A DNA stretch of 64,000 nt from Labilibaculum sp. (GTDB taxonomy: Bacteria > Bacteroidota > Bacteroidia > Bacteroidales > Marinifilaceae), in the NCBI GenBank assembly GCA_016342745.1, contig JAEINT010000004.1, forward strand, positions 1-64,000. Reading direction: 5' to 3'. Below the pieces are notes generated by a model that saw only the letters and a program-made list of their open reading frames with translations, made no database searches and had not been told where the DNA came from. Positions within the stretch are counted from its first letter, which is position 1, and each line of letters starts with the position of its first letter. Position numbers and translations under genes: made by a program. Positions 1-8,000 of the stretch are shown here, piece by piece.

Positions 1-15
1 AGTGCCATTTTTTTC

Positions 16-80
16 GGTTACGTCAACAAACCCTTCATGTTGGGCAGTTCCTGCCACACGAATGCTTAGTTGTTAGCCAC
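16..80. repeat. attC-like imperfect palindrome, 3' side of the 218-aa gene
   Basis: Positions 24-47 (starting CAAC, ending GGGCAG) pair imperfectly with 51-72 (starting CTGCC, ending GTTG) around a TTC loop at 48-50. The hairpin is long and has mismatches and bulges. The outer flank reads GTTAGCC at 72-78, so on the minus strand the element begins GGCTAAC. That resembles the complementary R box that opens an integron attC site. The stop codon of the minus-strand gene (35-37) lies inside the hairpin, as is common in integron cassettes. The fold is visible in the sequence; calling it attC is inference. Confidence 0.5.
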
Positions 81-691
81 TGCTTTATTGTGTCAATTTC
101 ATTCTTCATTTCAATTTTGATTCCTTTACTATAGTTTGGATCCTCAAATTGAATTTCGATTCTAGAATTTTTTTCAGTCCATTGAATTATTCTGGCCTTT
201 GGTAGGCTTGTCATTCCTGCATCAAATATTAATTCTACAGGGTAAGCAAATCCTATGAAACCAAGCCCAAATCCTTTTCCCATTAGTATTATTGATTTTT
301 CCGTTAGAACTAAATCTGAGTTATTAAAGTCATAAATTGTTTTATTGATATTTGGAGGGAATATTTTTTTTACACTGAATAAGTCAAACCCTTTGATGTA
401 TACTTTAACTTCATTGAGAATTATATATTTACTATTACTTAATTCTCTAATAGCCTCACCACCTCTAGAATACATTTTATAATTCATTCCATATATAAAT
501 CCTTTCATACCTATGAATGCAAGTGAAATGAATGAAACCCCAACCAATAATGAACCAAGATTCAAATTAATAGATTGAATAATTATAATTAATAATAGTA
601 TAAAGAACCCCAAATTAAATGGCCAAACAAATATGAATGGAAGTTTTGTGATCCTTATAAATGTTAGAAATTTTTCCTGCCTAAATTCCAT
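35..691 (-). CDS. Hypothetical two-TM membrane protein in a cassette-like unit
   Basis: This 218-residue protein belongs to no family I recognise. Two hydrophobic segments near the N-terminus (about residues 17-39 and 45-68) form a membrane hairpin, followed by a roughly 145-residue soluble part rich in beta-prone stretches. The topology (two TM then a cytosolic domain) resembles small membrane proteins with a PH-like domain, but that is only a guess. The ATG lies 16 nt after a GTTAGCC core on the minus strand. The last dozen or so residues, including SCGRNCPT, are encoded inside the downstream palindrome. No operon partner is visible: the next gene is 750 bp away on the other strand. Both features fit a gene cassette whose 3' end runs into a recombination site. 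Function unknown. Confidence 0.7.
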   Translation of the reverse strand: MEFRQEKFLTFIRITKLPFIFVWPFNLGFFILLLIIIIQSINLNLGSLLVGVSFISLAFIGMKGFIYGMNYKMYSRGGEAIRELSNSKYIILNEVKVYIKGFDLFSVKKIFPPNINKTIYDFNNSDLVLTEKSIILMGKGFGLGFIGFAYPVELIFDAGMTSLPKARIIQWTEKNSRIEIQFEDPNYSKGIKIEMKNEIDTIKQWLTTKHSCGRNCPT

Positions 692-702
692 AATAATTTA
701 AA

Positions 703-742
703 GTTGTGGCTAACTTATAAATAAACACAATGGCGTTTATTT
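703..742. repeat. attC-like palindrome, 5' side of the 218-aa gene
   Basis: AAATAAAC (719-726) and GTTTATTT (735-742) form an 8-bp perfect stem with an 8-nt loop. Next to it is GTGGCTAAC (706-714), which on the minus strand reads GTTAGCCAC, identical to the 9-mer at 72-80 in opposite orientation. On the minus strand the order is therefore hairpin, GTTAGCC, ATG, gene, GGCTAAC, hairpin. This is the order expected if one recombination site ends just before the gene and another starts at its end. Only the R-box-like sequence and a hairpin are visible; a complete attC architecture is not proven. Confidence 0.4.
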
Positions 743-903
743 CGATTATATCTCTTGTGAAAAAGTGTATTTACCGACCCATATAGGGAGGTATTGTACA
801 GCTTTTGTTTTTCTGCTCTCGAATTTACGAAACAATATGTGTCTCACAAAACAATTATCTTGTTAATTTAACAGGTTGTTATTTGCGTTTGAAAAACAGC
901 ATT

Positions 904-1167
904 ACATTTTGTCGAGAGCTTATTTCAGCATCGAAAACGCCATTACAATTTGTCGAGAGCACATTTCAGCACCAAAATTGCCGTTACAATTTGTCGAGAG
1001 CATTTTTCAGCATCAAAAACGGCTTTACATTTTGTCGAGAGCACATTTCAGCACCAAAATTGCCGTTACAATTTGTCGAGAGCACATTTCAGCACCAAAA
1101 TTGCCGTTACAATTTGTCGAGAGCATTTTTCAGCATCAAAAACGGCTTTACATTTTGTCGAGAGCTC
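904..1167. repeat. 41-bp tandem repeat array, six full units plus a partial
   Basis: Units start at 904, 945, 986, 1027, 1068, 1109 and, partial, 1150. Each opens with ACA(T/A)TTTGTCGAGAGC and continues with TTTCAGCA. Two variants of the second half alternate: one with caccaaaattgccgtt and one with catcaaaaacggcttt. Their order makes units 2-3 and 5-6 an 82-bp higher-order duplicate. 41 is not divisible by three, so the three overlapping open frames across the array are the same DNA read in shifted frames. I treat the array as non-coding. Confidence 0.9.
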
Positions 1168-1196
1168 ATTCTAAGCTTAGAATAAGCTCTCGTCAA
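1155..1196. repeat. Inverted repeat closing the 41-bp array
   Basis: The two 21-nt arms meet at AAGCTT (1173-1178), with only two mismatches (1158/1193 and 1167/1184). The left arm is the opening of the last 41-bp unit (TTGTCGAGAGC) and the right arm is its mirror (GCTCTCGTCAA). The array therefore ends with one core copy in opposite orientation, giving a strong hairpin. There is no T-tract on either side, so a simple intrinsic terminator is unlikely. Confidence 0.85.
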
Positions 1197-1442
1197 TTGG
1201 TAAACTACAATTGCAAGTAGTAAAAGGTGTATTTCAACTTGCTTTTTACTTATTTACATATTTATTCTACACACAAAACATAAGTACAAATTTGCAAGCA
1301 AATATAATTACAGCCTACTCCACAGGTTTATTTTTCATTTTCTGAGCCATACACGATTACAAATTTTAGCTTATCACTAATTGTATTTTACAGTATCTTC
1401 ATTACTGTTTTTTTTTATAAATAAATTTAAATTGTAATTACA

Positions 1443-2183
1443 ATGGAAGAAATTTTAAGCAATTGTACCACAAAACAAGTGGAAAGTATAGCCGAAAACA
1501 TTTTATTCGAAATTAGAAAAACCGATTGGAGTGCCGATCTGTATTTTACAGGTGTTAGTTCTCAACTACAAGAAAGTCATGCAATTCTTAAAAATTCGAT
1601 AGGCAAGGTACTCAGCAGCGACTATACCGAAGAACTGTCGGAGAAGGATGATATTTTTGATCAAGATATTATTTGTTTCAAAAAGTTTGTGGATGCAAAC
1701 AGATACATGAGAGATGATAAAAAGGCTAAAGCGGCTGATAAAATCTGGGAAATTATTACGGCTCACGATCAAAGGTTGTATCGTTTAAGTTATGAAGAGC
1801 AAACCTCGTCGGCGACCTCTTTATTTGCCGAACTAAAAAAACCTGAAAACGAAGCATTAGTAGAATCTCTTGTGGGGGCAAATAAATCTTTACGACTTGC
1901 CGAAGCATCTAATGATGATTTGATGGGTACTTACCGAAAGAGTAATGAGGCCAAAGCCACTAAGGAAGATAAAATTGCTGCTTCGCTTCAGAAAAAACAA
2001 GTGCGTAATATTATCAATTCGCAATTGTTGCCTTATTTAGATGTAATGGTAAAAGTTAATTCGGATACTTATATCGGACTTTACAATTCAATTAATAAAT
2101 ACATAGAAAGTGTAAACACCAAAGCTCGCTCTCAATCAACTCGTAATTTAACAAATAATCTTGTTATTGAAGAACAACAATAA
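1443..2183 (+). CDS. DUF6261-like protein
   Basis: This 246-residue soluble protein has no signal peptide or TM. It is mostly charged and helical. The region of about residues 85-125 (DDKKAKAADKIWEIITAHDQ) followed by YEEQTSSATSLFAEL and a C-terminal VNTKARS segment resembles the Bacteroidota family DUF6261. That assignment is from memory of the family's look and is not certain. Its biochemical role is unknown. Members of this kind are often multi-copy and sit next to low-complexity or repeat DNA, and here the 41-bp repeat array lies just upstream. The upstream region is very AT-rich with no Shine-Dalgarno sequence, as is normal for the phylum. An intrinsic terminator follows 20 bp after the stop. 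Confidence 0.65.
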   Translation: MEEILSNCTTKQVESIAENILFEIRKTDWSADLYFTGVSSQLQESHAILKNSIGKVLSSDYTEELSEKDDIFDQDIICFKKFVDANRYMRDDKKAKAADKIWEIITAHDQRLYRLSYEEQTSSATSLFAELKKPENEALVESLVGANKSLRLAEASNDDLMGTYRKSNEAKATKEDKIAASLQKKQVRNIINSQLLPYLDVMVKVNSDTYIGLYNSINKYIESVNTKARSQSTRNLTNNLVIEEQQ

Positions 2184-2202
2184 CTACTACATTACAACAA
2201 CA

Positions 2203-2236
2203 AAAAAAGACGCGATGTGAATCGCGTCTTTCTTTT
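2203..2236 (+). terminator. Intrinsic terminator after the DUF6261-like gene
   Basis: GACGCGAT (2209-2216) pairs with ATCGCGTC (2221-2228), extended by flanking A and T runs, and is followed by a T-rich tract to 2236. It also has an A-tract on the left, so it may work in both directions. Confidence 0.85.
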
Positions 2237-2281
2237 ATATCATTGAATTTGTTTTTTCAAACACGATCTATTTACTGCTTC

Positions 2282-2386
2282 GGTGCGCTGCACCTTATTT
2301 ATTCTCGTAATCATTATTCTACAAAGACTTTGGTGCGCTGCACCTAAACTTACTGATCATTGCTAACTGATCACTGCTAACTGAAA
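2282..2386. repeat. Paired 13-bp palindromes and CTAACTGATCA repeats
   Basis: GGTGCGCTGCACC occurs twice (2282-2294 and 2332-2344), 50 bp apart, each self-complementary around a GCT centre. They are followed by ACTGATCATTGCTAACTGATCACTGCTAACTGAAA. A related run of three TGATAAC units lies at 4441-4464. These look like dispersed intergenic repeats of the genome rather than gene-specific signals. Confidence 0.6.
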
Positions 2387-3508
2387 CTATTTTCTTGGTC
2401 TAATTTGGCTAAAAGCAATGTTTAAAGCTTTCTGAAAATAGCGAATGCTTTTCAGTTCTTTGCTGTTTACCAATGCCAACGAAACACCTTCTTTACCAGC
2501 ACGAGCAGTACGTCCACTTCGGTGCGTATAATATTCTTCCTTATCAGGTAACTGATAATGCACTACGTACGACAAGCTATCAACATCGATACCTCTGGCT
2601 GCAATATCGGTAGCAACCAATACTCGTAGGCTTTCGTTTTTAAAAGCACGCATCACTTTGTCTCTCTCAATCTGCTTTAAATCGCCATGAATGGCATCGG
2701 CAGGAATATTTTTAGCAATTAACTGCTTGGCTAATGTTTGTGCAGCCGCTTTCGTTTTACAGAAAACAAGGCCTCTATTATTGCGCTCCGACTGTAAGAA
2801 CTGAATTAGAATGTTCAATTTTTCGTTGTCTTCGCAAATCAAGAATTGATGCTGAATGTTTTTATTCACCACATTTCTACCACTCACCTCAATTTTATGA
2901 GCACTTGGCGAAAAGTGTTTTTTAATCATCTTCATGATATCCTGAGGCATAGTAGCCGAAAACAACCATTTGTTCTCAACACCTGTTACGTAATTCAAGA
3001 TCTCATCTAACTGCGTTTTGAAACCCATGCTCAACATCTCATCGGCCTCATCTAAAATTACAGTCTTCACATAGGTCAAATCAACTGCTTTTCTTTTTAC
3101 CAAATCGATTAAACGTCCTGGTGTAGCAACAATAATATGTGTTGGTCGGCGCAAAGCACTAATTTGCTTTTCAATTCGCTCTCCTCCGTAAATCGATTCT
3201 GTAAAGATCTTATCAGAATATTTGGTGAATTTGAACAATTGCTTTGCAATTTGCTGTCCTAATTCACGCGTAGGGCATAAAATTAATCCCTGAACCTTAT
3301 CCACCTTAGGATTAATTCGGTGCAATAAAGGCAATCCGAAGGCAGCAGTTTTACCTGTACCTGTTTGTGCCTGTCCTATTAAATCGGTATTTCCGTTTAG
3401 AAGTACAGAAATTACTTCTGCTTGTATTTGAGTAGGTTTAACAATGCCAAGTTCATCTAAGCCCTTAACGATATCTTTGTTTATACCTAACTGTTTAAAA
3501 TTTTCCAC
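2387..3508 (-). CDS. DEAD-box ATP-dependent RNA helicase, RhlE/CshA type
   Basis: ATP-driven RNA unwinding for ribosome assembly or RNA decay in the cytoplasm. The 373 residues hold the complete two-RecA core and almost nothing else. Motifs visible are the Q motif (KPTQIQ, about residue 24), Walker A AQTGTGKT (47-54), PTREL (80-84), TPGR (130-133), DEAD (154-157), SAT (185-187), ATDIAARGIDV and HRSGRTARAG. There is no long basic C-terminal tail, so substrate choice probably depends on partners. It is a lone gene on the minus strand, with about 215 bp of AT-rich intergenic DNA on its 5' side. The family is certain; the RhlE, DeaD or CshA subfamily is not. Confidence 0.95.
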   Translation of the reverse strand: MENFKQLGINKDIVKGLDELGIVKPTQIQAEVISVLLNGNTDLIGQAQTGTGKTAAFGLPLLHRINPKVDKVQGLILCPTRELGQQIAKQLFKFTKYSDKIFTESIYGGERIEKQISALRRPTHIIVATPGRLIDLVKRKAVDLTYVKTVILDEADEMLSMGFKTQLDEILNYVTGVENKWLFSATMPQDIMKMIKKHFSPSAHKIEVSGRNVVNKNIQHQFLICEDNEKLNILIQFLQSERNNRGLVFCKTKAAAQTLAKQLIAKNIPADAIHGDLKQIERDKVMRAFKNESLRVLVATDIAARGIDVDSLSYVVHYQLPDKEEYYTHRSGRTARAGKEGVSLALVNSKELKSIRYFQKALNIAFSQIRPRK

Positions 3509-3724
3509 AACTATTCTTTTTTATTGGATTGCAAAGATAGTGTAAAGAATTAATAATTAGCAATGAGTAATTATTAATTAACGGATCGGAATAATTACAT
3601 AGATCTGTAGCCTCCATTATTTTGTATCAAGACAACAATTGGAGCAAAGCGGAAATCATGAATACAAATAAAGTCGGGTTTGGCGAATAGTCCGATACAA
3701 AAAACAAATAGGACAATATTGATT

Positions 3725-4201
3725 TTAAAACAATTCTTTGTGTTCTTCGTTTTCAATATTCATTGCATGTACCAATGTCCACTTAAAAGGAAAGCTTTTA
3801 CTCAATGTGTACAATACCATTATCCAAGGTAAAAACCACATCAAATTTTGAGTATATGAATAAGCTAGTAAGGCAATTATGCCTGTTAAGCCCCCAAATA
3901 TCATTTTTACAGAAAATGCTTTTCTGTAATACTTCAATTTCTCCTCCAAACTATCGAAAAGGCTAACGTATTCTAATTTCTTTTTGTACATCATCTCCGA
4001 AAGGATGATTTCAATAACAATCAATGAAATTCCAATGATGTTCTTCCAAATAGGAATGTTAAAATCTTTATGAATGCTTAAAATTGAATATTCACCGCTA
4101 ATGGCGAGAACGCCAAATAAAAGTTCTACGATAACAACAATAAAAAATGCGGAAACCAGTCCAAATCTTGTCCACTGAACAAGCTGTTGTAAATTCTTCA
4201 T
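3725..4201 (-). CDS. Hypothetical four-TM membrane protein
   Basis: This 158-residue integral membrane protein has hydrophobic segments at about residues 14-34, 51-67, 97-113 and 119-135. A charged cytosolic loop (MYKKKLEYVSLFDSLEEKLKYYRKA) lies between the second and third. The C-terminus ends in acidic residues (NIENEEHKELF). I recognise no family. It appears monocistronic, with more than 200 bp of non-coding DNA on both sides and no obvious terminator. Confidence 0.7.
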   Translation of the reverse strand: MKNLQQLVQWTRFGLVSAFFIVVIVELLFGVLAISGEYSILSIHKDFNIPIWKNIIGISLIVIEIILSEMMYKKKLEYVSLFDSLEEKLKYYRKAFSVKMIFGGLTGIIALLAYSYTQNLMWFLPWIMVLYTLSKSFPFKWTLVHAMNIENEEHKELF

Positions 4202-4552
4202 AATGATAAATTAAGCAATTAATAATCGGTTTATTCTGGCGTGGAATGGGAACAATTTTAATAAATAATCCCTCTCATACTAACTAGAAATGGCAAAATC
4301 AGTAGAATTTTAAACTTATTTAACACACAAACGATTCCATTTCATCGCGAAAAATGCTTGCCATACAAAAAGCTTATTTATTTTACTGATTTGGTCACGT
4401 CAATCAATTCATCACCAAAAGTTCTGTGAGCACCTTCCACTGATAACTGATAACTGATAACTGAAATAGTTAAACCTTTGTTAAGCTCACAACTTTTCTT
4501 TGGGATACGAGTATAATTCTTTAGTTTTGATTTTGAATAATGCACCCAATGT
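4202..4552. other. Intergenic stretch with a short tandem repeat
   Basis: No credible gene. It holds three tandem TGATAAC units at 4441-4464. These lie between TGTGAGC (4425-4431) and GCTCACA (4495-4501), inverted copies that would close a 63-nt loop. Promoters for the divergent genes at 4201 and 4553 must lie here, but I cannot place them confidently. Confidence 0.5.
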
Positions 4553-4927
4553 ATGCTAATTAAGAAATTTGGACATATCATCATGATACTTCTTCTGCTG
4601 ATCTCAGCGGCAGGTGTGAGTATTAACAAGCATTATTCTGGTGGAGAACTTTTCTCTACTGCTATTTTTGTAGAAGCCGAAAGCTGTTGCGAAACGCCTT
4701 GTGGCTGTTGCGATGAAAAATCAGAACAGATTAAAGTAGAAGCGGATTATTTGGCCTCTAGCTTTGATCTTACTGAAGCCGCACAATTGGATTTGTTGTT
4801 TTCAAGTATTCCTTTGTTAATCGAATTCGAAGCAAGAACAAGCTCTGCAAACAATTTTATTATATGGGATACTTCCCCACCCTTATTGCCTGATTTGTGT
4901 ATTCTCAATCAGGTATTCCGTTTATGA
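4553..4927 (+). CDS. HYC_CC_PP family protein
   Basis: This 124-residue small secreted or membrane-tethered protein heads a metal-efflux operon. The N-terminal hydrophobic stretch (about residues 8-24) is a signal peptide or anchor. The family signature is visible: INKHYSGG, then a Cys-rich cluster SCCETPCGCCDEK with five cysteines, then DTSPPLLP near the C-terminus. Known members are Bacteroidota-specific and often lie beside TonB receptors or metal-resistance genes. The Cys cluster plausibly binds Cu(I) or Ag(I), but that is inference. CusA starts 157 bp downstream on the same strand, separated by an inverted-repeat element. Confidence 0.85.
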   Translation: MLIKKFGHIIMILLLLISAAGVSINKHYSGGELFSTAIFVEAESCCETPCGCCDEKSEQIKVEADYLASSFDLTEAAQLDLLFSSIPLLIEFEARTSSANNFIIWDTSPPLLPDLCILNQVFRL

Positions 4928-4931
4928 TAAA

Positions 4932-5080
4932 AATCAATTAAGAATTGCGAATTATTAATTAAGAGTCAATTGTATTGACTGGTATGGCAATATCTAATAC
5001 CATTCTTCCTATTACTCTATATTGAAATTTGTAATTCGAATCATAATTGCTCATTCGTAATTAATAATTCGTAATTGATT
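4932..5080. repeat. Small inverted-repeat (MITE-like) element upstream of cusA
   Basis: The left end (AATCAATTAAGAATTGCG, continuing GAATTATTAATTA) and the reverse complement of the right end (AATCAATTACGAATTATT, continuing AATTACGAATG) match closely over about 30 bp. They bracket about 90 bp of non-coding DNA. The ends would fold into an AT-rich long hairpin. A similar AT-rich motif lies near 3548-3580. It may be a mobile miniature element or a dispersed intergenic repeat; no target-site duplication is obvious. Confidence 0.45.
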
Positions 5081-5084
5081 TCAC

Positions 5085-8000
5085 ATGTTGAATAAAACAA
5101 TCAAATTCTTTCTAGAGAATAAACTCGTCACAGCCATACTTCTTGTTGTGTTCGTAAGCTGGGGAATTATCACATCACCTTTTCCTTGGGACGTAGGATT
5201 TCTACCTAAAGATCCGGTGGCCGTTGATGCCATTCCAGATATTGGGGAAAACCAGCAAATCGTATTTACAAAGTGGGCAGGTCGCTCTCCTCAAGACATC
5301 GAGGATCAGATCACCTATCCCCTTACCACATCCCTACTGGGAATTCCGGGTGTAAAAACCATCCGTAGTTCTTCCATGTTTGGATTTTCAAGTATCTACA
5401 TCATTTTTGATGAAGAGATCGAGTTCTACTGGAGTAGATCCCGAATATTGGAAAAGCTGAATTCCTTACCGCAAAACCTTTTACCTGGAGATGTGCAACC
5501 AACCCTTGGACCTGATGCTACTGCTCTCGGACAAATTTTTTGGTACACCCTGGAAGGCAGAACGCCGGATGGCGAAGTTACAGGCGGATGGGATCTGCAA
5601 GAGCTTCGAAGTATTCAGGATTTTCAGGTAAAATATGCCTTGGCTGCTGCAAATGGTGTATCTGAAGTCGCATCAATTGGTGGTTTCGTAAAGGAATACC
5701 AGGTAGATGTTAACCCTACGGCAATGCAAGCCCATGGCGTTAACCTGATGCAAATCATGAATGCCGTTAAAAAATCCAATTTGGATATTGGGGCTAGAAC
5801 AATTGAAATTAATCAGGCAGAATATTTCGTACGTGGTATTGGATACGTTAAAAATCTTGCCGATTTGGAAGAGGCTGTTGTTAGTGTAAATGACAATACG
5901 CCTGTACGAATTCGCGATGTGGCCAATGTGCATTACGGACCTTCCGATCGTCGTGGTGCTCTCGATAAAATGGGTGCCGATGTGGTTGGTGGTGTTGTGG
6001 TTGCCCGATATGGTGCGAACCCTTTAGAGGTAATCAACAATGTAAAAGAAAAGATTGAAGAGCTTTCGGTTGGTTTGCCACAAAAAGAATTAGCCGATGG
6101 CACCATCTCTCAGCTTACTGTAGTTCCTTTTTACGACAGAACACAACTGATTTATGAAACGCTGGGAACACTTGAGAGTGCCTTAACACTCGAAATTATT
6201 ATTACCATTATCGTAATCATCATTATGGTGATGAATTTGCGTGCAAGCATTCTGATTTCGGCATTAATTCCGATCGCTGTTCTCATGACTTTCATTGCCA
6301 TGCGTTACTTTCATATCGATGCAAATATTGTTGCCCTTTCGGGGATAGCCATCGCCATAGGCACCATTGTTGATGTGGGAATTGTGCTCTCCGAAAACAT
6401 GATTCGACATTTGGAACTCAACAAATCGAATCGGAACATTCGCGATGTAATATACGAAGCCACCATTGAGGTTGCTCCTGCCGTTATTACGGCTGTTCTG
6501 ACAACAATTGTTAGCTTTATTCCTGTATTCTCGATGGAAGCAGCAGAAGGAAAACTATTCCGACCATTGGCTTTCACCAAAACCTTTGTGCTCTTTTCTG
6601 CTTTAGCAGTTGCCATTATTATTTTACCTGCAATGGCTCATTGGTTGTTTTCCATTCGAACCAAAAAGAGAAACATCAAATTGGTATCCAATGCTTTGCT
6701 AGTTCTAGTAGGAATCTATACCCTATTTGCATTCTCAGCTTGGATCGGTATCACTTTGATTTTACTAGGAGGAATTAATCTTGCAGCACAATACTTTACC
6801 AAACACGAAAAGAAGTTATTCTGGGCAAATCTGTTGGTCATTGCACTTGCGGTTTCCTTTTTATTAGCAAAAGAATGGTTGCCATTGGGAGCATCAAATT
6901 CCCTCTTTGCGAACTTCATATTTGTGATCTTAAGTATTGCACTCTTGTTATCTGTTTTCCTGATTTTCATGCGATTCTATAAGCGGATATTGAACTGGGC
7001 ACTGGAATACAAATTTGTCTTCCTTTCTATTCCTACATTTATTGTTTTGTGGGGCGTAATCATTTGGTTAGGCTTTGGAAATACATTTGGATTTGTTTCC
7101 CGAGGACTCGATAAAATAGGCATTAATATAGCTGGTACTTCCGCATGGAAAACAATGTATCACAACTATCCGGGAATTGGAAAAGAATTTATGCCTTCGC
7201 TCGATGAAGGATCATTCTTGTTGATGCCAACCTCAATGCCACATGCAGGAATTGAAGAGAACAAGCGCGTACTTCGTGCTTTGGATATGGCCGTTGCTAA
7301 CATTCCGGAAATAGAAATGGTAGTTGGTAAATTAGGTCGTGTAGAGTCGGCCTTAGATCCTGCTCCTATTTCCATGTACGAAAATGTAATCAATTACAAA
7401 AGCGAGTACAAAACCAATCAGTACGGTAAAAGAATTCGCTTTGCAGTTGATGACGACGATAATTTTATTCGCGACGAAAAAGGGGAATTGATTCCTGATG
7501 ATCGAGGTGAATACTTCCGCCAATGGAGAGATCACATTCAATCACCAGATGATATCTGGACTGAGATTGTGAATGCTACTAAAATTCCGGGCGTAACCTC
7601 TGCTCCTAAACTGCAACCAATCGAAACCCGATTGATCATGCTGCAAACAGGAATGCGAGCACCTATAGGAATTAAAATATCGGGCAGTAATCTGAAACAA
7701 ATTGAAGGTTTTGGTCTGCAATTGGAAAAGATCGTTAAAGATATTCCTGGCGTTAACAAGGCATCTGTCTTTGCCGAAAGAATGGTGGGGAAACCTTATC
7801 TGGAAATTCGAATCGATAGAACAGCAATTGCCCGTTATGGTATTCAGATCGAAGATGTGCAAAAACATTTATCGGTAGCTGTAGGTGGAATGGCACTCTC
7901 CAATTCGGTTGAAGGAAGAGAACGTTACCCAATTCGTGTTCGTTACCCAAGAGAATTAAGATCCGATCCTGATCTTCTGCATAAAATTCTGATACCAACA

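Noticed and set aside
904-1167. CRISPR array
   Set aside because: Units are contiguous 41-bp repeats with only two alternating half-variants, not unique spacers, and no cas genes are near.
805-1220. Three overlapping open frames with repeating peptide motifs (for example TFCREHIS and QFVESTFQ)
   Set aside because: They are the same 41-bp tandem repeat read in three frames. 41 is not a multiple of three, there is no start context, and no frame is favoured.
4378-4629. Minus-strand 83-aa open frame
   Set aside because: It overlaps the start of the HYC_CC_PP gene and covers intergenic tandem repeats; no protein-like composition.
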